The notes below the pieces were generated by a model, which was not told where the DNA came from, did no database searches, and worked only from the letters and a program-made list of their open reading frames with translations. From an uncultured Butyricicoccus sp. (GTDB lineage: Bacteria > Bacillota > Clostridia > Oscillospirales > Butyricicoccaceae): a stretch of DNA of 33,798 nt. The DNA lies in NCBI GenBank assembly GCA_944384655.1, contig CALWUF010000051.1, positions 1 to 33,798 of the forward strand, read 5' to 3'. The translations under genes were made by a program, and so were the position numbers. Positions 7,840 to 15,966 of the stretch are shown piece by piece (position 1 is the first letter of the stretch; each line of letters opens with the position of its first letter).

Positions 7840-7850
7840 CCCATCCGCAC

Positions 7851-7885
7851 AAAAAAATACAGCCACACCAAACCGTGTAGCTGTA
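7851..7885 (-). terminator. Rho-independent terminator after the coaX-like gene
   Basis: On the minus strand an 11-bp stem (TACAGCTACAC pairing with GTGTGGCTGTA, one G-U pair) is followed by seven T residues. It lies just after the coaX-like stop codon and insulates the gntR operon promoter. Confidence 0.85.
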
Positions 7886-7896
7886 AGCGGATTTTG

Positions 7897-8673
7897 TTAT
7901 CTTTTTCGATTTTTGAGCCAAATCCGGTATAAACCGTATAAAACCATGTCATCTATGCACCGTACCTGCTCACGCATACGCCCCGCAATGAGCGGCGCAT
8001 CCATACCGGTCAGATATACGGTCAACCCGTCCCCCAACTGTTCCCGACATCTGCCGATCATACCGTCAACCATGCTTGCAGCGCCGTTGAGCACACCGGA
8101 TGCCATCGCATCAACCGTGTTCTTGCCGAGCAATCGATGTTGTGGCAAGGTTAAGCTGATCGATGGCAACTGCGCAGCCTTTTCACGCAGCGCCTCCAAT
8201 CCAATACGCACACCGGGTGCAATCACCGAGCCAACCAACACGCCTCGACTGTCCAGCGCAGTAAATGTCGTGGCCGTATTCATATCTACCACAAGTGCAG
8301 GCAGACGGTTCTGTGCTGCTGCCTCCACTGCCACACATACCAGATCGCTGCCCAATGCACGCGGATTTTCCGTCTGAATGCTCAAACCAGTTTTGACGCC
8401 GGATGATACACTTACCACTTCACAACCACACAAAATTTTCACTGCATCGTGCAATGCCGCATTGAGCGACGGCACAACCGAACACAATACGGCCCCATAA
8501 ATTTCTGCTGATGCATAGCCGCGCAGATGCAATACGCTGTCAATCTGACAGGCATACTGATCCGCTGTATGTGTTGCCTCCGCCGCGATGCGCGCCACCG
8601 CGCGCAAATTCCCTTCCTCATCAAAACAGCCGAGGGCAATGGCTGAATTTTGTGCATTGATTGCAAGCAGCAT
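7897..8673 (-). CDS. coaX: CoaX-like protein (type III pantothenate kinase family) with altered nucleotide motif
   Basis: The 258-aa length and overall pattern match type III pantothenate kinase, the ASKHA-fold enzyme that phosphorylates pantothenate in CoA synthesis: SSVVPSLN, GVKTGLSI, ENPRALGSD, VVDMNTATTF, APGVRIGLEAL, LGKNTVDAMASGVLNG and a C-terminal GLYRIWLKN. The usual phosphate-1 motif DVGNTN reads NAQNSA here, so the conserved Asp is Asn6. The DFGTATT motif reads DMNTATT, and TGG reads TGMD. The Asp in GSD and in VVD are kept. It is either a strongly diverged kinase or a family member that has lost activity and gained another role. The ATG at 8673 has AAGGA upstream. It follows the CmpB-like gene by 34 bases and ends at a strong terminator. 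Confidence 0.78.
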   Translation of the reverse strand: MLLAINAQNSAIALGCFDEEGNLRAVARIAAEATHTADQYACQIDSVLHLRGYASAEIYGAVLCSVVPSLNAALHDAVKILCGCEVVSVSSGVKTGLSIQTENPRALGSDLVCVAVEAAAQNRLPALVVDMNTATTFTALDSRGVLVGSVIAPGVRIGLEALREKAAQLPSISLTLPQHRLLGKNTVDAMASGVLNGAASMVDGMIGRCREQLGDGLTVYLTGMDAPLIAGRMREQVRCIDDMVLYGLYRIWLKNRKR

Positions 8674-8707
8674 GCTGTTTCATTCCTTTCGCTGTCTATG
8701 CTTGTCA

Positions 8708-9142
8708 TTATATGCTGATTTGCTTCTGGTTGCAAGAGGAAAGCGCAGGTGCAGTTGATTTTCTGTCGCGCACCACAAGTCGATCTGCCAGCCCCATCAG
8801 CGGTGCGCTCAAAAAAAACCACAACATACTATACCGTGCACACACTTGTCCCGCAATGTTGAACAGTTCACCAGAATAATCCCAAACACGCATGCCCAAT
8901 GCCAAATTAAACACACAGCCGAAGATAAATTCCACGCCTGTAATCGCTGCAGAACCTGCCACACAACGCACGGGTAAACTTTTCCCATGCAACTTGTCCG
9001 AAATACGTCCGAGCAAACCGAAACACACGCCACCCGCCAACGCCATTGACCAGTGTGACCAACCTCGCCAGAGATACTCGAGCAACGGATAGCCCCAACA
9101 ACCCAAAGAAACTAAAATCACTGTTTTTTCCGTTTGTTTCAC
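8708..9142 (-). CDS. Putative ABC-transporter type IV (CmpB-like) membrane protein
   Basis: This 144-aa membrane protein has about four to five hydrophobic segments. Its pattern YLWRGWSHWSMALAGG near the N-terminus, the EFIFGCVFN segment and GQVCARYSMLWFFLSAPL are typical of the CmpB/DUF1113 family annotated as putative ABC-transporter type IV, although no transport function is established for it. The GTG start at 9142 is preceded by GGGTGA. It probably forms a two-gene unit with the coaX-like gene. The short C-terminal tail after RLVVRD is likely cytoplasmic. Confidence 0.75.
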   Translation of the reverse strand: MKQTEKTVILVSLGCWGYPLLEYLWRGWSHWSMALAGGVCFGLLGRISDKLHGKSLPVRCVAGSAAITGVEFIFGCVFNLALGMRVWDYSGELFNIAGQVCARYSMLWFFLSAPLMGLADRLVVRDRKSTAPALSSCNQKQISI

Positions 9143-9370
9143 ACAATATCACCCGGAAACAGTGTGCGCAAAATACAATCGGAATATTCGTTGGAATTTT
9201 GGATATGATATTATGGGTGAAAACAATTGAAACAGCAGCATGATTTCAGAGTAAAATATGGCACATCCGCCGGATTGCTGGTACGTCCACGATACCGTCC
9301 ACGTCCGCCATCTGCCGGGTACAAACTGCGCTCCGGTTCTCTGGCACAGCAGCAGGTCAGATAACTGCCC
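9143..9370. other. Intergenic stretch between the CmpB-like gene and hydF
   Basis: About 290 bases separate the two divergent genes. No established gene is seen. A minus-strand frame open from 9378 to 9211 would encode a Cys-rich segment with CCC and CCCFNC clusters flanking an Arg/Gly-rich patch, but it has no ATG or convincing ribosome binding site. The hydF promoter follows at 9371-9399. Confidence 0.4.
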
Positions 9371-9399
9371 TTTACGGCTCAGCAATTCCATTGTATAAT
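9371..9399 (+). promoter_or_regulatory. Promoter of hydF
   Basis: TTTACG (9371-9376) and a perfect TATAAT (9394-9399) are spaced by 17 bases, about 35 bases upstream of the hydF ATG. The -35 box matches consensus at 4 of 6 positions. Confidence 0.55.
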
Positions 9400-9433
9400 A
9401 AGGGGGAAATCTCGAAATGATGAGGTGATTACA

Positions 9434-10624
9434 ATGGGGCTGAATGCCACTCCTTCCTCTGAACGCGTACATATTGGTATTTTTGGCAAGCGAAATGCGG
9501 GAAAATCCAGCTTAATCAATGCCCTAACCGGTCAGGACCTTGCCATTGTATCCGATATCGCGGGTACCACAACCGATCCGGTCTCCAAGGCAATGGAATT
9601 GCTTCCACTCGGTCCAGTCGTGATAATCGACACACCGGGTCTGGATGACGAAGGCGAATTAGGTGCGCAACGCGTACATAAGGCATTGCAGGTAATGAAC
9701 AAATGTGACCTGGCTGTTGTCGTCATCGACGCCGTCGAAGGTCAGACGGAGGCGCATACGCAACTGCTCGCACGCCTGGCTGCCAAACATATCCCACATG
9801 TCATCGCTATGAACAAATGCGACCTTTTGACTTCTGTCCCATCGGATACCGAAACGATACGCTATGTCAGCGCGGCAAATGGTACAGGTATTTTTACACT
9901 CAAGGAAAAAATTGCACATCTTGTGCCGTCAGGCAACAACGGACGGCACATCGTGGGGGACTTGCTGTCTCCAAACGATTTCGTCGTACTTGTGGTACCG
10001 ATCGACTCCGCCGCTCCCAAAGGGCGCTTGATCCTGCCGCAGCAGCAAACCATCCGGGATATTCTCGAAGCAGGCGCAACATCTATTGTCTGTCGTGAAA
10101 CAGAACTCTCTGCAACACTCGAAAAACTCGGTCAGCCGCCGCGCATGGTCATCACTGACAGCCAGGCATTTGCATCTGTTTCCAAAGATACTCCGGAAAC
10201 TGTTCCATTGACGTCGTTCTCTATTTTATTTGCACGCTATAAAGGAAGTCTGGAACAAACGGTACGCGGTGTCAAAACCTTAGATACACTCATGGACGGC
10301 GATGCTGTCCTGATTTCTGAAGGCTGTACGCATCATCGCCAATGCGACGACATCGGTACAGTCAAACTACCGCGCTGGATTGCACAATACACCGGTAAAA
10401 AGCTCGACTATCACTTCACCAGCGGCGGCGCATTCCCCGATGACCTCTCACCGTATAAGCTCATCATCCACTGCGGCGGTTGCATGCTCAATGAGCGCGA
10501 AATGAAATATCGCCTTGCATATGCAGAAGACAGTGGCATTCCGATGACCAATTACGGTATTTTGATTTCGTATATTCACGGAATTCTGGCGCGCGCTGTC
10601 GAACCATTGGGTCTGAAGCTGTAA
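9434..10624 (+). CDS. hydF: [FeFe]-hydrogenase H-cluster maturation GTPase HydF
   Basis: HydF is the scaffold GTPase on which the 2Fe subcluster of [FeFe] hydrogenase is built before transfer to HydA. The 396-aa product has a TrmE-type GTPase domain (P-loop GKRNAGKSS at 18-26, AGTTTDP, DTPG at 66-69, NKCD near 127-130), a dimerisation domain, and a C-terminal iron-sulfur domain with CTHHRQC (298-304) and HCGGC (346-350), matching the CxH...HCxxC cluster ligands of HydF. I chose the ATG at 9434, with GAGGTGATT in front; the GTG at 9425 lies inside that ribosome binding site. It stands alone, with its own promoter and terminator; hydE, hydG and hydA are not in the window. Its presence shows a hydrogen-metabolising anaerobe. 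Confidence 0.95.
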   Translation: MGLNATPSSERVHIGIFGKRNAGKSSLINALTGQDLAIVSDIAGTTTDPVSKAMELLPLGPVVIIDTPGLDDEGELGAQRVHKALQVMNKCDLAVVVIDAVEGQTEAHTQLLARLAAKHIPHVIAMNKCDLLTSVPSDTETIRYVSAANGTGIFTLKEKIAHLVPSGNNGRHIVGDLLSPNDFVVLVVPIDSAAPKGRLILPQQQTIRDILEAGATSIVCRETELSATLEKLGQPPRMVITDSQAFASVSKDTPETVPLTSFSILFARYKGSLEQTVRGVKTLDTLMDGDAVLISEGCTHHRQCDDIGTVKLPRWIAQYTGKKLDYHFTSGGAFPDDLSPYKLIIHCGGCMLNEREMKYRLAYAEDSGIPMTNYGILISYIHGILARAVEPLGLKL

Positions 10625-10650
10625 ATACCAACGAATGGAATACAAACAAA

Positions 10651-10684
10651 CGAGTGAAAAGCGGCTTGCTTTTCACTCGTTTTT
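10651..10684 (+). terminator. Rho-independent terminator of hydF
   Basis: A perfect 12-bp stem CGAGTGAAAAGC (10651-10662) pairs with 10668-10679 around a GGCTT loop and is followed by five T residues. A-rich sequence on the other side may let it also stop minus-strand transcripts of the ABC module. Confidence 0.9.
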
Positions 10685-10734
10685 GTCTGTCAGGAAATCA
10701 GCCCCCTGATATCATTTCCTTGATCCCCATCGTA

Positions 10735-11394
10735 TCATTCTTTATCAAATCCCTTGACACGCGTCAGAATACCATTGTCCATCTCGCACACCGTATCACA
10801 CAGCAATTCAATATCTTGTGCATTATGCGATGCCATTAAAATTGTCTTTCCCTTTTCGCGCAGATGCAGCAGGCAATCACGGATTTCTTGCACGCCGTGT
10901 TTATCCAAACCATTCATTGGCTCATCCAAAATCAATAGATCCGGATCTTCCATCATCGCCTGCGCCAATCCCAGCCTCTGGCGCATGCCAAGAGAATATT
11001 TCCCCACATGTTTTTTATCCTCTGGATCCAATCCTACAAACCGAATGCTCTCATAAATCTGTTCTTTACCGATTTTATCCCTCAGCTTTGCAAGAAATTT
11101 TAAATTATGATATGCACTGTAATTGGGCAAAAATCCGGGCGATTCGACAATCAATCCCAAATCCGGCGGAATATCCACATCTTTGCCGACCTGTTGACCA
11201 CGGACATAGATTTTTCCCGACGTAATGGGAAGAAATCCACAGATACATTTAAACATCACAGTTTTTCCACAACCATTTCGTCCGACAATTCCATGTATCT
11301 TCCCTTGTTCAAAAGAAACTGTCACATTTTTGAGGACAGACACGTTTTTAAAGTCCTTACAAAGCGAGTCAATTTCAATAATATTTTGTTTCAC
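10735..11394 (-). CDS. ABC transporter ATP-binding protein
   Basis: This 219-aa ATPase has Walker A GRNGCGKT (about 39-46), Q-loop region ESPGFLPNYSAYHNL, signature YSLGMRQRLGLAQ, Walker B LLILDEPMNGLD and switch ASHN. It resembles the ATPases of peptide-antibiotic exporters (BcrA type) but lacks the longer C-terminal region. The start is a GTG at 11394 with GGAGG 8 bases upstream. It is the last gene of the unit lipoprotein-permease-permease-ATPase (15-base gap to the upstream permease) and should energise those two membrane proteins. The substrate is unknown; a role in export of, or immunity to, a peptide is plausible but not shown. Confidence 0.88.
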   Translation of the reverse strand: MKQNIIEIDSLCKDFKNVSVLKNVTVSFEQGKIHGIVGRNGCGKTVMFKCICGFLPITSGKIYVRGQQVGKDVDIPPDLGLIVESPGFLPNYSAYHNLKFLAKLRDKIGKEQIYESIRFVGLDPEDKKHVGKYSLGMRQRLGLAQAMMEDPDLLILDEPMNGLDKHGVQEIRDCLLHLREKGKTILMASHNAQDIELLCDTVCEMDNGILTRVKGFDKE

Positions 11395-11409
11395 AACCCG
11401 TTCCTCCCC

Positions 11410-12264
11410 TCAAAATGATTTGACAACATCGATGGGCTTGCGCCGGATTGACAGCAGGATAGCGATAACCAGCACAACATTGAGCAGCATACTGACAGCA
11501 AAAACATATGCCCACGATGGGGATTCCGCTGTATTTTTACCGATTACCTGCAAATTCACCCAAGAAACCGGTGAAACATACCGTAGGCGGCGCCAGTACA
11601 TGATACCCATCCCCATCTGTTCCACAAAATGTCCCAACCCGACGACTACGCCCGCCAGGATGATTCCGGCTTCCCGGCGCATCCACAGATTGCAAAAGAA
11701 AATGAACAACCCAAGAAATGATGTCACGAGCCACGTAATTCCCCCGCACAACAAAGTCGCTTCCAAAGGGGAATATGTTTGCAACACCAATTCCGGCAAA
11801 ACATCCATGGAAACAAGCGTCGACGCATGCGACTGCGTCAAGGTGCGGAGCACGCGCCCCCACTCCAAGCTGAACTCAATATGAGGGAACAACAGCAACG
11901 CGCAGAGAACGGTACAAAGCAAATAGAAGACCGCACTTGCCGCAAAAATGTACAAAATTTGTCCGATCGCCCAGCGCTTTTTGCCCGTGCGCACGATGAT
12001 AAACTGTTGTTGCTCGTCCAGAAACGGTGCGTCGCAAAAGAGCAAAACGGGGAGCAGCATGACCCACAGGCGGTGATTGAGCTTTGTCAACAGAAGCGGC
12101 ATCAACCAGATGGTGCAATCGACATCGTACTGTTGGCAAAACATGCGGATGCTGGACGCAAAATTGAGGGAGGCAAACACAATAAACAGGATGAAAACCA
12201 TCCATATGCGCATGCTCTTGCTCCATTTGCGGAATTGATTGGTCATACAGCGCAGGCTAGCCAC
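11410..12264 (-). CDS. Membrane protein, probable ABC permease (second of a pair)
   Basis: The 284-aa product has a short cytoplasmic N-terminus, a first membrane helix (MRIWMVFILFIVFASLNF), an extracytoplasmic loop, and about five further hydrophobic segments, the layout of an ABC-2 type permease. LLFCDAPFLDEQQQFIIVRTGKKRW after the second helix resembles the cytoplasmic coupling region of such permeases, where Asp/Glu and Arg residues contact the ATPase. I chose the GTG at 12264, with AGGGGG 8 bases upstream; it overlaps the preceding gene by 8 bases, so the two permeases are translationally coupled. I do not recognise a named family. It likely forms a heterodimeric channel with the 12257-13021 protein. 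Confidence 0.75.
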   Translation of the reverse strand: MASLRCMTNQFRKWSKSMRIWMVFILFIVFASLNFASSIRMFCQQYDVDCTIWLMPLLLTKLNHRLWVMLLPVLLFCDAPFLDEQQQFIIVRTGKKRWAIGQILYIFAASAVFYLLCTVLCALLLFPHIEFSLEWGRVLRTLTQSHASTLVSMDVLPELVLQTYSPLEATLLCGGITWLVTSFLGLFIFFCNLWMRREAGIILAGVVVGLGHFVEQMGMGIMYWRRLRYVSPVSWVNLQVIGKNTAESPSWAYVFAVSMLLNVVLVIAILLSIRRKPIDVVKSF

Positions 12265-13021
12265 GATAAAACCCCCTTTCTGCACAGCATATAAACAACA
12301 GACCTTCCGCTAAGATCAGCACAGTCCAGGCGAACAGGATGTACGCAAATGTAATCAGCGGTTCCGTTTCCCAAATGGAAATCACGCCTATCGTCATGGT
12401 ACAGACTGACAACAGCGCTGGCAGTTGTAAGATTTGCGCCAGAGACGAGAACATAAAATACAGGACAAACGGCGACATAATCGTTACAAAGACATTGCGC
12501 GTGTAGTGCGAAACAATCAGCGCCATGACAGCAAAGCCAGCCGCAGCAATGGCATAGATCGCTGCATCCGCTGCGAAATACAGCCACGGTTTTCCATCAA
12601 TCCAAAGCGCAATCCCTTGTTCGGATGCAGGTATGCCGTCAACCATAGGATACCGCAGCAACAGCATGAGAACAAACAAAATCTTTCCCAAAAACACAGC
12701 AAAAAAACCGGAACAAGCTGTGAGGATGACCTTGGATTGCAGATAACTGCGCAGGCTGCTGCGCACCACCAGCGAATAGATATATCCATACTCTTGATCG
12801 TGCAGGTAAGCAGCCGCATAGGGAATGGCTCCGCAGACAAACACCAACTGTATGTGGCTGCCAAACGCCAACAGGCTGACAATGTCCGCAACACTGTTGT
12901 CCATATTGTCCCAGCTGCAATTCATCCAACAGGCGGCCGTCGTGCACAGCAAAGCGATCCAAAAAGCCTTGCCGCACAGCGCCCGCTCCGCATCGATGCG
13001 GAGATTTTTTATCAATTTCAT
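12257..13021 (-). CDS. Membrane protein, probable ABC permease (first of a pair)
   Basis: This 254-aa protein has about six hydrophobic segments. The segment GAIPYAAAYLHDQEYGYIYSLVVRSSLRSYLQSKV after the second helix has the coupling-region pattern found in uncharacterised permeases of Clostridia, with a counterpart in the next gene. The ATG at 13021 has GGGAGG 5 bases upstream. The 174-base gap to the upstream lipoprotein gene holds no promoter that I could identify, so it is probably co-transcribed. Function is inferred from the neighbouring ATPase; no family name can be given with confidence. Confidence 0.75.
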   Translation of the reverse strand: MKLIKNLRIDAERALCGKAFWIALLCTTAACWMNCSWDNMDNSVADIVSLLAFGSHIQLVFVCGAIPYAAAYLHDQEYGYIYSLVVRSSLRSYLQSKVILTACSGFFAVFLGKILFVLMLLLRYPMVDGIPASEQGIALWIDGKPWLYFAADAAIYAIAAAGFAVMALIVSHYTRNVFVTIMSPFVLYFMFSSLAQILQLPALLSVCTMTIGVISIWETEPLITFAYILFAWTVLILAEGLLFICCAERGFYRG

Positions 13022-13195
13022 ACACACCTCCCTGTTCTGTCTTCACGCGGAAAAAGCAATCCCGGAGAACTGCATCCGCCGTCCCCCGGGAACCGTCCAC
13101 CCAACCGGACACATCATAACAACCATTCAGATATTTGTACAACCGTCTCCTGTGCCGCGTTTCAAAAACGCATCACGGCGTCCATTCTTTGCCTC

Positions 13196-14344
13196 TCACG
13201 ACAAGAGGATCTCGCCGGTGATAGCGTCGATAAAGATCGGGTCAAAATTTTTCTCTTCCTGTTTGCTGTCCATAAAAGAGGGCTGGACCACCCAGGCGGG
13301 AACCATGACGCTCGTCCCTTCTTCCATGTCCGGTTGGGTCGGGACATACTGAAAGTAGATGTGATGGATGTAAACATCGTCCGTTAGAACCAGTTCTTCA
13401 TAGTGCTGTTTCACCGCGGACATCGCCTGATCCAGTGTGATGACCTGGTCGTGCTGTTCGATTGTCTCTAAAAGATTGTAATGGCAAAACGCATATTCAA
13501 ACGAGACGATTCCATTTTTGGTATATATGATGTCAAATCTCGCTGCGTTCGTGCCCTTGTCTCCAAAGAATACATCGTAGAAGGTGTACGGGATGTTCTG
13601 ATATCCGGTCTGGAATATCATGAAGTAGGCGTCCAGGTTGTCCCGATCCCACTTTGTGTAGTCGAGAAGTCCGCGCGCCACCTCATCTTCTACCACTTCG
13701 TTCATCAGATCCCCGTCCATCGAATAGACTTCCGCTTCCCCGACTGGATGCAGGTCCCATTCGGCTAGCTGCTGAAGAACCGTCTGCACTGCTTCCTCCC
13801 GGCTCATGAAATCCCGATCCTCCGGTGTGCTCACCTGCAAAACAACATTGCTTTCCGGTGTGCGTGCCAAATCATAACTGAACGACCAAGACGTTTCGGT
13901 AAAATCCACCACATTTGTCCAGGACACATATTGAAACCCCGGAGACTTGATGACGGCAAAATTTCTCGTTCTTGCTTTTCCTTCCTCGGTGTAATAATTG
14001 GTGTGCATGAATTGTTCATCATACTCCTCTTTGATATCCTCCTGGCAGGTAGAGAAGAAGAAGGTTTTCATGTCCTCCAATACGTCGTCGTCTGGGAGGG
14101 ACATCTGTACCCGCACGATGTCATACTGGGAGATCTCACTCATATCGGGGATTTCGGCGTCCACTTTGACGCCGTCGCACAGTGTCCCGCTGACATGATC
14201 CTGCGTATATTCCAGATCGGTTGCGCCCAGCTCGGGCAATTCCGCCGTTTGATCTTCCCCGCGGCAGGCGCACAGCCCGCAGACCATCGCTCCGGCGAGC
14301 AGTGCGGCGCTCAAACGGTACAACAAAATTCGATATTTTTCCAT
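13196..14344 (-). CDS. Secreted lipoprotein with PepSY-like C-terminus, associated with the ABC module
   Basis: The 382-aa protein starts with a lipoprotein signal peptide: charged MEKYRILLYR, a hydrophobic stretch, and GLCAC, in which Cys27 is the likely lipidated residue. The mature part is acidic and soluble, and ends in PAWVVQ...PIFIDAITGEIL, a closing pattern shared with PepSY and YycI-type domains, where a strand is followed by D-x-TGE. It should sit on the outer face of the membrane. The ATG at 14344 has AAGGAG upstream; a longer frame to 14383 lacks the signal-peptide logic. It is the first gene of the unit with two permeases and an ATPase. Possible roles are substrate capture, ligand sensing or immunity. 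The coding DNA looks richer in G+C than the polysaccharide genes to the right. Confidence 0.75.
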   Translation of the reverse strand: MEKYRILLYRLSAALLAGAMVCGLCACRGEDQTAELPELGATDLEYTQDHVSGTLCDGVKVDAEIPDMSEISQYDIVRVQMSLPDDDVLEDMKTFFFSTCQEDIKEEYDEQFMHTNYYTEEGKARTRNFAVIKSPGFQYVSWTNVVDFTETSWSFSYDLARTPESNVVLQVSTPEDRDFMSREEAVQTVLQQLAEWDLHPVGEAEVYSMDGDLMNEVVEDEVARGLLDYTKWDRDNLDAYFMIFQTGYQNIPYTFYDVFFGDKGTNAARFDIIYTKNGIVSFEYAFCHYNLLETIEQHDQVITLDQAMSAVKQHYEELVLTDDVYIHHIYFQYVPTQPDMEEGTSVMVPAWVVQPSFMDSKQEEKNFDPIFIDAITGEILLS

Positions 14345-14508
14345 ATTACGCTCCTTTCCCGGACGCAATGGGTAAAATCTCATTTTTCCAAACAGAATTG
14401 TTCCGATTTATCACTGACAAAAGCTTACCATACTATACTTTTCGCATCAATGTATATAACGCAAATTTCATTTAATTTCCATTTTTGTCCATTTGGTTTA
14501 TCGAAAAA

Positions 14509-14961
14509 TCACAAACATTTTTCCATGATAAAATTCGTCAGCGCAATTCCATTGCGAATCACCTGATTTTCCCTAATCACACGATAGCCTCTGCCAAGAA
14601 AAAACGGCTTGGCCGTAATGGATGCGTGCGTGATGATTTGATTCACATCCACAGATCGTTCCAGACGATCACAAAGGGCTGTTGCAATCCCTTGTCTCTG
14701 ATACTCTCTGTGCACAAACAATCGATCCAAATACCCGGTTAAATCGATATCACCAAAGCCGATCAAACAACCGTCCTGAACAGCGACCAGTGTAATATGT
14801 TCTGACAGTGATCGATCCCATTCCCGTAAATCCATCTCCCCCGATGCCCATGCATCCAACTGTTCGTCTGTATAATCCGCCGCATTGACTGTATGAACTG
14901 TTTGATAAAATAATTTTGCCAATGATTTACCATCCATTGATTGATACGTCCTGATAATCAT
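14509..14961 (-). CDS. GNAT-family N-acetyltransferase (YafP-like)
   Basis: The 150-aa protein is a single GNAT domain. FYQTVHTVNAADYTDEQLDAWA in the first third is typical of the YafP group, followed by the acetyl-CoA loop motif YQRQGIATALCDRLE (about 91-105) and FFLGRGYRVIRENQVIRNGIALTNFIMEK at the end. YafP in E. coli is linked to tolerance of nitro-aromatic compounds; the substrate here is unknown. The ATG at 14961 has GGAG 6 bases upstream. It lies between the degV terminator and the lipoprotein gene, separated from the latter by 164 AT-rich bases in which I saw no clear promoter. Confidence 0.87.
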   Translation of the reverse strand: MIIRTYQSMDGKSLAKLFYQTVHTVNAADYTDEQLDAWASGEMDLREWDRSLSEHITLVAVQDGCLIGFGDIDLTGYLDRLFVHREYQRQGIATALCDRLERSVDVNQIITHASITAKPFFLGRGYRVIRENQVIRNGIALTNFIMEKCL

Positions 14962-15022
14962 ACATTTCTCCTGTCATTTGAACGGGTGCCCCATCTGACC
15001 TGTATAAGTGCAACCGTACATG

Positions 15023-15049
15023 AAAAAAGGCACGCTTTCACACGTGCCT
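15023..15049 (-). terminator. Rho-independent terminator of the degV gene
   Basis: On the minus strand the 7-bp stem AGGCACG / CGTGCCT with an 8-base loop is followed by six T residues, about 20 bases after the degV stop codon. Confidence 0.85.
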
Positions 15050-15070
15050 GATGTTTATGGTTCAATTTTG

Positions 15071-15922
15071 TTATGGATTTGCAAGCACGCCGATACCCAA
15101 CAAACCCGGACCCGTGTGCACCGCCAGCGAAGCTGCAATCTGACCTTCCACTATAATTTTGCCCTTTTGAATTGCCTCCTGCAACTTTGGCTTGACCTGC
15201 GCCGCAGTTTCTGCCGCCGCACCATTCATCAACGCCAGCCATGCCGAACCGCCGCCAGCCTTTGTTGTTGCATGTTCAATAAGTTTACTGATGCCAGCTC
15301 TTGCCCCGCGGATTTTTTCCACAGTATAGTAAATGCCCTCTTCATTGCATGAGATAATCGGTTTGATCTTGAACAGGCTGCCGACAACCGATGTCACGGC
15401 GCCGATACGCCCGCCCTTGCGCAAATATTCCAATGTATCCATATAGAAAAATACCTTGGAATCTGCGACTTTCATCGGAAGTTTCTTACATACTTCCTCA
15501 AAAGAAATACCCTGTTCCAACTGAACCGCCGCCCACATCGCAAGCAGTCCGGCGCCGATTGAAATATTTTTCGTATCTAATACGAACGAATTGAACTCCG
15601 GATGCTCATCTAACACCAATTTTGCTGTCTGGCAGGTACTGCTCAAGTTGCTCGAAATAAACACACCGAGAATATTTTCATAGCCTTGTTCCTTGAGATC
15701 TTCCAGTGCAGTATAAAAATCTTGCATGACCGGCGTAGAAGTATGTGGAATTTGCTCTGGAAAACGCCGATATACTTCAGCAGCAAGTTCCACACTGTCC
15801 GCATGGCTTTCTGTCCCGTAAGAAATGCGAAGCGGAAGCACCTTGATCTGATATTGTTGTACAAATGACTGCGGAACATCGCAACCCGAATCCACAAGAA
15901 TTGCCGTCTTTTTTTCTCTCAT
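15071..15922 (-). CDS. DegV-family fatty-acid-binding protein
   Basis: DegV/FakB proteins bind a fatty acid in a buried pocket and, with the kinase FakA, present it for phosphorylation and membrane lipid synthesis. The 283-aa product is of usual length. It shows an N-terminal ILVDSGCDVP, TSTP (61-64), SSNLSSTCQTA (90-100), the MDTLEYLRKGGRIG segment, and GxG-rich VHTGPGLLGIG near the end, all standard DegV landmarks. I chose the ATG at 15922, preceded by GAGGGA, because it aligns with the family N-terminus; the frame is open to 15994 but runs through the promoter. FakA is not in the window. It is a single-gene unit with its own promoter and terminator. Confidence 0.9.
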   Translation of the reverse strand: MREKKTAILVDSGCDVPQSFVQQYQIKVLPLRISYGTESHADSVELAAEVYRRFPEQIPHTSTPVMQDFYTALEDLKEQGYENILGVFISSNLSSTCQTAKLVLDEHPEFNSFVLDTKNISIGAGLLAMWAAVQLEQGISFEEVCKKLPMKVADSKVFFYMDTLEYLRKGGRIGAVTSVVGSLFKIKPIISCNEEGIYYTVEKIRGARAGISKLIEHATTKAGGGSAWLALMNGAAAETAAQVKPKLQEAIQKGKIIVEGQIAASLAVHTGPGLLGIGVLANP

Positions 15923-15941
15923 CGTTCGTCCCTCACGAAAA

Positions 15942-15958
15942 ATAGTTTTGATAACTAT
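15942..15958. promoter_or_regulatory. Inverted repeat at the degV transcription start
   Basis: ATAGTT (15942-15947) and AACTAT (15953-15958) are a perfect inverted repeat with a 5-base spacer. The site lies just downstream of the -10 box, where a repressor would block initiation. The binder is unknown. Confidence 0.4.
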
Positions 15959-15966
15959 ATTCAACA

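Noticed and set aside
9149..9472. Minus-strand open frame of 107 codons across the hydF promoter
   Set aside because: It overlaps the start of hydF, shows no recognisable domain and has no credible start signal.
12639..13142. Minus-strand frame overlapping the first permease of the ABC module
   Set aside because: It is in another frame of the same DNA, lacks membrane character and continues into a shadow sequence; the permease frame has the ribosome binding site GGGAGG.
12434..13387. Plus-strand open frame of 317 codons
   Set aside because: It is antisense to the permease and lipoprotein genes, rich in His/Gln/Arg as expected of a shadow frame, and spans their intergenic gap.
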